From: Nonomuraea sediminis
Lineage (GTDB): Bacteria; Actinomycetota; Actinomycetes; Streptosporangiales; Streptosporangiaceae
DNA: 46,334 nt
Reading direction: 5' to 3'
Assembly (NCBI RefSeq): GCF_018531495.1
Contig: NZ_JAHDTI010000030.1
Span: forward strand, 1 to 46,334
A program made the translations under genes and the position numbers. This document shows, piece after piece, positions 41,367 through 46,334 of the stretch. Each line of letters opens with the position of its first letter. The first letter of the stretch is position 1. Below the pieces are notes generated by a model. The model did no database searches. It was given only the letters and a program-made list of their open reading frames with translations, and had not been told where the DNA came from.

Positions 41367-42695
41367 ATGTCCAGAGCCCGCTTAGCCCTGGCCGCCTGTC
41401 TGTCCCTGGTCGCCTCCCTGCTCGTAGTGGCCGTCGCCACATCCGCGGGTGCCGCCGAGACCCTGCTGTCTCAGGGCAAGCCCGCCGCCTCCTCCTCGAA
41501 GGAGTCCTCCTCCTACACCGCCGCCAAGGCGTTCGACGGTGACCCCACCGGCACGCGGTGGGCCTCGCAGGAGGGCCACGACCCCGAGTGGCTGAGGGTC
41601 GACCTCGGCTCGTCGCAGCAGATCACGCACGTCAAGCTGTTCTGGGAGGACGCGTACGGCAAGTCGTACAAGATCCAGACCAGCGACGACGCCTCCACCT
41701 GGGCCACCGTCTACTCGACGACCGCGGGTGACGGCGGCCTCGACGATCTCCAAATTACCGGCGCCGGGCGATATGTCCGGATGTATGGGAGCAAGCGGGG
41801 CACGAGCTACGGCTACTCCCTCTACGAGATGCAGGTATTCGGCGGCGGCACCACCCCCACGGACCCGCCGACCACGCCCACGCCCACCCCGGGCGGCAGC
41901 TTCACCGTGGCCGCGGCGGGCGACATCGCCGAGCAGTGCACCAGCAGTGACAGCGGATGCATGCACCCGAAGACCGCCACCCTGGTCCAGAACATGAACC
42001 CGCAGTTCGTCATCACGATGGGCGACAACCAGTACGACGACGCCCGCCTGTCGGACTTCCAGAATTACTACGCCAAGAGCTGGGGCGCCTTCAAGGCCAA
42101 GACCCACCCGGCCCCCGGCAACCACGAGACCTATGACCCGGCCGGATCCGAGGCCGGTTACAAGTCCTACTTCGGCAGCATCGCCTTCCCGCAGGGCAAG
42201 AGCTACTACAGCTACGACCAGGGCAACTGGCACTTCATCGCGCTCGACTCCAACAGCTTCGACCAGTCGGCCCAGCTCACCTGGCTCAAGGCGGACCTGG
42301 CGGCCACCACCAAGGGCTGCATCGCCGCCTACTGGCACCACCCGCTGTTCAGCTCGGGTGAGCACGGCAACAACCCGGCCAGCAAGCCCGCCTGGCAGGC
42401 GCTCCAGGACGCGCACGCCGACCTGGTGCTCACCGGGCACGACCACATCTACGAGCGCTTCGCTCCGCAGAGCGCCGGTGCTCAGGCGGACCCCAACGGC
42501 CTGGTCGAGGTCGTGGGCGGGATGGGCGGCGCCTCGCCGTACAAGATCGAGAACGTGCAGCCGAACAGCCAGAAGCGCCTGACCGACACCTTCGGGGTGC
42601 TGAAGCTGACCTTCACCGACAGCACGTACGGCTGGCAGTTGATCGGCGTCGACGGCCAGGTCAAGGACACCAGCCCCACCTACACCTGCCACTGA
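41367..42695 (+). CDS. Secreted metallophosphoesterase with F5/8 type C domain
   Basis: 442 aa exported protein. Signal peptide with cleavage near residue 29-30 (ATSAGA-AE). Residues about 31-150 form an F5/8 type C (discoidin-like) carbohydrate-binding domain (AFDGDPTGTRWAS, WLRVDLGSSQQITHVKL, RYVRMYG). A Thr/Pro linker leads to a calcineurin-like phosphoesterase domain with the full metal-ligand set: GDIAEQ, GDNQYDD, GNHE, HHPLF and GHDHIYER. Predicted to hydrolyse phosphate esters outside the cell while bound to a glycan surface. ATG 41367 has GGAG upstream; the frame extends to 41220 but that part is the 5' UTR. First gene of a four-gene run. Confidence 0.92.
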   Translation: MSRARLALAACLSLVASLLVVAVATSAGAAETLLSQGKPAASSSKESSSYTAAKAFDGDPTGTRWASQEGHDPEWLRVDLGSSQQITHVKLFWEDAYGKSYKIQTSDDASTWATVYSTTAGDGGLDDLQITGAGRYVRMYGSKRGTSYGYSLYEMQVFGGGTTPTDPPTTPTPTPGGSFTVAAAGDIAEQCTSSDSGCMHPKTATLVQNMNPQFVITMGDNQYDDARLSDFQNYYAKSWGAFKAKTHPAPGNHETYDPAGSEAGYKSYFGSIAFPQGKSYYSYDQGNWHFIALDSNSFDQSAQLTWLKADLAATTKGCIAAYWHHPLFSSGEHGNNPASKPAWQALQDAHADLVLTGHDHIYERFAPQSAGAQADPNGLVEVVGGMGGASPYKIENVQPNSQKRLTDTFGVLKLTFTDSTYGWQLIGVDGQVKDTSPTYTCH

Positions 42696-42704
42696 GAGCA
42701 CGAC

Positions 42705-44060
42705 ATGCGCAAGATCTTCATCGCCGTGCTGCTGGCCATGAGCGCCGGCTGTGGCGTGCAAGCCGCGAATGCCGACAACCCCTACGGCATCTCGGGATAT
42801 CTGGATAAGTCATCGCAGACGCCCATCGCCAAGGAGGAGGCGCTCAAGCACCCCGAGCGCCTGATCAAGGTCGCCGACAGCCTCAAGGTCAGGGTGGTCA
42901 ACGACCGGCTGCCGCTCTACCTGGACCAGGGCGCGTTCTGGCCGTCGGACGAGAACCCGCAGTGGCGCATCAGCTGCAACGAGTGGGAGAAGGACCACCC
43001 GGGCCTGCTGCGCGTTGACCTGCGGACCGGCAAGGCCGAGACGATCGTCACCGGCACCGAGTCCTGCGACCCGGTCCGCCGCACCCCCTGGGGCACGATC
43101 GTCTTCGGCGAGGAGAACGGCGGCGGCAAGCAGGGAGGCAGGCTCTACGAGCTGATCGATCCCCTGCACACCACGGGTGTCAAGCTCGACAGGAAGACCG
43201 GCCGCTTCTCCCAGGGCACCGGCGCCGCCAACCTGACCACCAGGCCGCTGCTCGGACGGCTGTCGTGGGAGGGCATGGTCGTGCTGCCCAGCGGCGTCGT
43301 CTACTACACCGACGAGAGCCGCCCGGAGAAGGGCAACCCGGGCGGCGCGTTCTTCAAGTTCGTCCCGGCCCAGCCGCCCAACGGCGAGATCTCCGCCCTC
43401 AGGGACTCGCCGCTGACCCACGGCAAGCTGTACGGCCTGCGGATCGGCAAGCACGAGGGCGGCAGGGACTACGGCCAGGGCACCCAATGGGGCCAGGGCT
43501 CCTGGATCCCTGTCGAGGACAGGTCGGATCCCGACCTCACCAAGGCCACCGCGACCCAGCACCTGACCGGCTACTACCGACCGGAGGACATGGACCTGGA
43601 CCGCAAGGCGCTGGCCGAGGGCAAGGTCAGGATCTGCTCGGACGAGACGGGCAACGAGGACGAGGCGCAGTCGTGGGGCGACACGATCTGCCTCGCCGAC
43701 GGCACCGTCGACCAGCCCACGGCCGGCGTCCCGCAGGTGCAGCCGTTCATCCTGGGCAGCCCGGCGCTCAACATGCCCGACAACATCGCCTACCAGCCGG
43801 GCCGCGGTAACTGGATCGTCCACGAGGATGGCGACACCGACAGCGACCTGCAGGGCTTCCACGGCAACGACCTGTGGTCGTGCAGGCCCGACGGTCCCGA
43901 CGACGACCTGCAGTCCGACGGCTGCGTCCGCATCGCCACGCTGAACGACGGCAGCCCGACCGGCGGCGAGTTCGACGCCTCGGGCAGGCACTTCTACGTC
44001 GTCGTCCAGTGGAGCAGCACCGGCTACGGCGTGCTGCTCGACATCACCGGCTGGAGATAG
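42705..44060 (+). CDS. PhoX-like alkaline phosphatase (DUF839 family), exported
   Basis: 451 aa exported protein. An N-terminal hydrophobic segment ends in SAGC, a relaxed lipobox, so it may be a lipoprotein anchored outside the membrane. The body resembles the PhoX/DUF839 beta-propeller: GEENGGGKQGGRLYE, LGRLSWEGMVVLPSG with YYTDES, YRPEDMDLD and MPDNIAYQPGRGNWIVHEDG are the recurring family patterns with acidic residues that bind calcium and iron in true PhoX. Whether all metal ligands are conserved cannot be judged by eye. It starts 9 bases after the metallophosphatase stop, and the two are surely co-transcribed. The MFS start follows its TAG directly. Confidence 0.78.
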   Translation: MRKIFIAVLLAMSAGCGVQAANADNPYGISGYLDKSSQTPIAKEEALKHPERLIKVADSLKVRVVNDRLPLYLDQGAFWPSDENPQWRISCNEWEKDHPGLLRVDLRTGKAETIVTGTESCDPVRRTPWGTIVFGEENGGGKQGGRLYELIDPLHTTGVKLDRKTGRFSQGTGAANLTTRPLLGRLSWEGMVVLPSGVVYYTDESRPEKGNPGGAFFKFVPAQPPNGEISALRDSPLTHGKLYGLRIGKHEGGRDYGQGTQWGQGSWIPVEDRSDPDLTKATATQHLTGYYRPEDMDLDRKALAEGKVRICSDETGNEDEAQSWGDTICLADGTVDQPTAGVPQVQPFILGSPALNMPDNIAYQPGRGNWIVHEDGDTDSDLQGFHGNDLWSCRPDGPDDDLQSDGCVRIATLNDGSPTGGEFDASGRHFYVVVQWSSTGYGVLLDITGWR

Positions 44061-45233
44061 ATGTACATCTCCATCCGGGAATCGCGGCTGGTCCGCTCCG
44101 TCCCGGCCAACGTGCTCGCGCTCGGGGCGGTCAGCCTGGTCACCGACGTGTCGTCGGAGATGATCACCGCGGTGCTGCCGCTGTACCTGGTCGGCACGCT
44201 GGGGCTGAGCCTGCTGCAGTTCGGCGTGCTCGACGGCCTGTACTTCGGCGTGACGGCGCTGGTACGGCTGGCCGGAGGGCACGCCGCCGACCGGTTCAGG
44301 CGGCGCAAGCTGGTGGCCGGGCTCGGCTACGGGCTGTCGGCGGTGTGCAAGCTCGGCCTGCTGGCGACCACCTCGGTGCCGCTGCTCGGCGCCGTGATCG
44401 CGGCCGACAGGACGGGCAAGGGGCTGCGCACCGCGCCCAGGGACGCGCTGATCACGCTGAGCGCCCCCGCCGACCGGCTCGGCGGGGCGTTCGGCGTGCA
44501 CAGGGCGATGGACACGGTCGGCGCGTTCCTCGGCCCGCTGGCCGCCTTCGGGGTGCTGTCGGTCACCGCCGGCGCCTACGACGCGGTGTTCGTGACCAGC
44601 TTCTGCGTGGCGGTGCTCGGCGTGCTGCTGCTGGTGCTGTACGTGCGCGACCACCGGGGTCCCGTGACCGCGGGCGTCTCGCTGCGGGCGGCGCTGCTGC
44701 GCGAGGCCGCCTTCCGCCGCATCTGCCTGGTCGCGGTGACGCTCGGCCTGGTCACGGTCAGCGACTCGTTCGTCTACCTGCTGCTGCAGAAGCGGCTCGC
44801 GCTCGCGCCCGAGCTGTTCCCGCTGTTGCCGCTCGGCACCGCGGGCGCCTACCTGCTGCTCGCCGTCCCCTTCGGCAAGCTCGCCGACCGGTACGGCAGG
44901 GCCGCGGTGTTCACCGGCGGCCACGTCGCCCTGCTGGCCGCCTACCTGCTGCTGATGGGACCCGGCTGGCTGGTCCCCGTGCTGGCGCTGCACGGCGTGT
45001 TCTACGCGGCGACCGACGGGGTGCTGATGGCGCTGGCCGGGCCGCTGCTGCCCGAGGGGGTGCGGGCAAGCGGGCTGGCGCTGCTGCAGACCGGCCAGGC
45101 CACCGCCCGCATGGTGTCGTCCATCCTGTTCGGCGCCCTGTGGACCGCGCTGGAGGCGGGGCCTGGCCTGGCGGTGATGGCGGCAGGGCTCGCGCTGTCG
45201 ATCGTGGTGGCCTGGCGGGTGCTGCGCCGATGA
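44061..45233 (+). CDS. MFS transporter
   Basis: 390 aa Major Facilitator Superfamily protein with about 12 hydrophobic segments. The loop 2-3 motif appears as GGHAADRFRRRKLVAG, and a second-half counterpart as GKLADRYGRAAVFTGG. The N-terminal region LVTDVSSEMITAVLPLYL is typical of a subgroup of bacterial MFS of unknown substrate. ATG 44061 is the very next base after the PhoX-like gene stop. The context of two extracellular phosphatases suggests uptake or export of a product of phosphate-ester cleavage, but nothing in the sequence fixes the substrate. Confidence 0.9.
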   Translation: MYISIRESRLVRSVPANVLALGAVSLVTDVSSEMITAVLPLYLVGTLGLSLLQFGVLDGLYFGVTALVRLAGGHAADRFRRRKLVAGLGYGLSAVCKLGLLATTSVPLLGAVIAADRTGKGLRTAPRDALITLSAPADRLGGAFGVHRAMDTVGAFLGPLAAFGVLSVTAGAYDAVFVTSFCVAVLGVLLLVLYVRDHRGPVTAGVSLRAALLREAAFRRICLVAVTLGLVTVSDSFVYLLLQKRLALAPELFPLLPLGTAGAYLLLAVPFGKLADRYGRAAVFTGGHVALLAAYLLLMGPGWLVPVLALHGVFYAATDGVLMALAGPLLPEGVRASGLALLQTGQATARMVSSILFGALWTALEAGPGLAVMAAGLALSIVVAWRVLRR

Positions 45234-46165
45234 AGCGACTGATCGTGCTGATCGTGGCCGTGGTCGTGCTGGCCGGCGGGGCGGTGGGCTACGCCACGTG
45301 GGCGGCCTCCAGGAAGACGGTCGCCGCGGTGCCAGGGTTCGACGCCGGGGTGCCGGGGCGGCTGCTGTTCCGCAGCGGCGGGCGGATCGCGGCGGTGCCT
45401 CTGACGGACCCGGGCGCCGCGCCCGCGGTGAGCGGGACGTCGTGCGACCGCTTCTACACGGCGGCGGGGACGACGCTGTGCCTGGTCACCCGGCCCGGCA
45501 CGCTGCCCAAGACCGACGCGGTCGTCCTGGACCGGAGGCTGCGCGAGACCCGCAGGGTCAAGCTGGCCGGGATCCCCAGCCGGGCCAGGGTGTCGGCCAG
45601 CGGCCGGATGGCGTCGTGGACGGTCTTCGTCACCGGCGACTCCTACAGCAGCGGCGGCTTCTCCACCTGGACCGGGATCCTCGACACCCGGACCGGCTAC
45701 GCGGTCACCAACATCGAGGACATCCCGCTCTACCTGGACGGCAAGCGCTACCACTCGCCCGACGTCAACTACTGGGGCGTCACGTTCGCCGCCGACGACA
45801 ACACCTTCTACGCCACGGTCTCGACCAAGGGCAGGACCTACCTCGTCCAGGGCGACTTCGCCGCGTGGAAGGCCAGGACGCTGCGGCAGAACGCGGAATG
45901 CCCGTCGCTGTCGCCCGACGGCACCCGCCTGGTGTTCAAGAAACGGGTCGAGCCAGGCCCGTGGCGCCTGCACGCGCTCGACCTCCGCTCGATGAAGGAG
46001 ACCCCGCTGGCCGAGACCGCCAGTGTCGACGACCAGGCCGCCTGGCTCGACGCGAACACCGTCATGTACGCCAAGGACGGCGGGATCTGGAAGGTCCCGG
46101 CAGACGGGACCGGGAAACCCCAGCTCGTGGCGGGGAACGCCTCCTCGCCCGCGGCCGTCCGTTAA
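45230..46165 (+). CDS. Membrane-anchored TolB-like beta-propeller protein
   Basis: 311 aa with an N-terminal signal anchor (LIVLIVAVVVLAGGAVGYATWAA split over residues 4-26) and an extracytoplasmic domain of repeated beta-sheet blades, e.g. CPSLSPDGTRLVFKKR and AAWLDANTVMYAKDGGIWKVP, as in TolB/WD40-like propellers. The start ATG 45230 overlaps the MFS stop (ATGA). No catalytic residues are evident. It probably acts as a sensor or scaffold for the preceding exported phosphatases; this is inference from position. Confidence 0.82.
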   Translation: MKRLIVLIVAVVVLAGGAVGYATWAASRKTVAAVPGFDAGVPGRLLFRSGGRIAAVPLTDPGAAPAVSGTSCDRFYTAAGTTLCLVTRPGTLPKTDAVVLDRRLRETRRVKLAGIPSRARVSASGRMASWTVFVTGDSYSSGGFSTWTGILDTRTGYAVTNIEDIPLYLDGKRYHSPDVNYWGVTFAADDNTFYATVSTKGRTYLVQGDFAAWKARTLRQNAECPSLSPDGTRLVFKKRVEPGPWRLHALDLRSMKETPLAETASVDDQAAWLDANTVMYAKDGGIWKVPADGTGKPQLVAGNASSPAAVR

Positions 46166-46180
46166 CGCGGGCGCCTGCCG

Positions 46181-46223
46181 TATGTAGAGACATATTTCCG
46201 TACGTATACCGATATCGATACGG
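46181..46223. promoter_or_regulatory. AT-rich palindromic region before last gene
   Basis: Two symmetric elements in a locally AT-rich patch: tatgt/acata around agag (46181-46194) and cgtat/atacg around the palindrome cgatatcg (46203-46222). A TAGTGT at 46248-46253 could be the -10 of the following gene, so these may be operator sites. Confidence 0.4.
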
Positions 46224-46287
46224 ATGTTCTTTCAGCGAGTCCGGATCTAGTGTCAAGCCGCCATCCCCCCGTACGAAAGGACCTGGC

Positions 46288-46334
46288 GTGAGACGCAGAT
46301 CCGTTCTCGCGGCAGCCGCCGGACTGGCCGTCAC
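46288..46334 (+). CDS. Exported protein, only N-terminus in window
   Basis: GTG 46288 with GAAAGGA 6 bases upstream begins MRRRSVLAAAAGLAV, an Arg-rich N-terminus followed by a hydrophobic stretch, as in Sec or Tat signal peptides. The gene runs off the right edge after 15 codons, so nothing further can be said about the product. Confidence 0.6.
   Translation, partial: MRRRSVLAAAAGLAV

Noticed and set aside
42810..44993. Long minus-strand frame opposite the PhoX-like and MFS genes
   Set aside because: Composition is His/Gln/Arg/Gly-rich with no motif; the plus-strand genes are clear.

Overview
The window is high-GC actinobacterial chromosome with strong GC-third-position bias, so many long antisense frames are open but meaningless. 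The division and cell-wall (dcw) cluster ftsI-murE-murF-mraY-murD-ftsW-murG-murC-ftsQ-ftsZ-yggS-sepF-yggT-divIVA, a meso-DAP type MurE (DNPR motif), a T-box ahead of ileS and many secreted proteins fit a filamentous actinomycete. Streptosporangiaceae or a relative is my guess from gene content and protein style. I see no rRNA, tRNA, CRISPR, transposase or integrase.

Layout. 1-11052: nearly gapless peptidoglycan-precursor and division operon, with most genes joined by 4-base stop/start overlaps; ftsI is cut by the left edge. 11053-16764: ftsQ, ftsZ with its own promoter-rich upstream region, then yggS, sepF, yggT and divIVA; the pgeF gene often found after ftsZ is missing. 16805-18550: unusual membrane protein with two Ada-like zinc knuckles separated by a repeat-rich linker. 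18560-22680 (minus): LysR regulator and isoleucyl-tRNA synthetase, the latter under an actinobacterial T-box. 23118-24969: DksA-like protein, lspA and an rluD-like gene in a tight operon.

25005-30214 (minus): a five-gene run of two paralogous membrane Ser/Thr kinases, an AraC regulator and the AzlC/AzlD amino-acid exporter, joined by overlaps or gaps of about 11 bases. 30291-31323: a structured leader with a strong intrinsic terminator and a possible 18-codon leader peptide, then a fusion of a catalytically degenerate DAHP-synthase-like domain and a chorismate mutase. 31320-36219 (minus): an SGNH esterase, then a TPR-like protein coupled to an HSP90 chaperone fused to a TIR/deoxyribosyltransferase-like domain. 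That pair is the best candidate for an undescribed system, possibly defence or stress signalling. 36385-39912: dnaE. 40016-40825: alpha/beta hydrolase.

41367-46165: a four-gene operon (secreted metallophosphatase with F5/8-type domain, PhoX-like phosphatase, MFS transporter, membrane-anchored beta-propeller) behind a TTGACA promoter, a PHO-box-like direct repeat and a structured 5' UTR. The window ends in the first codons of an exported protein.
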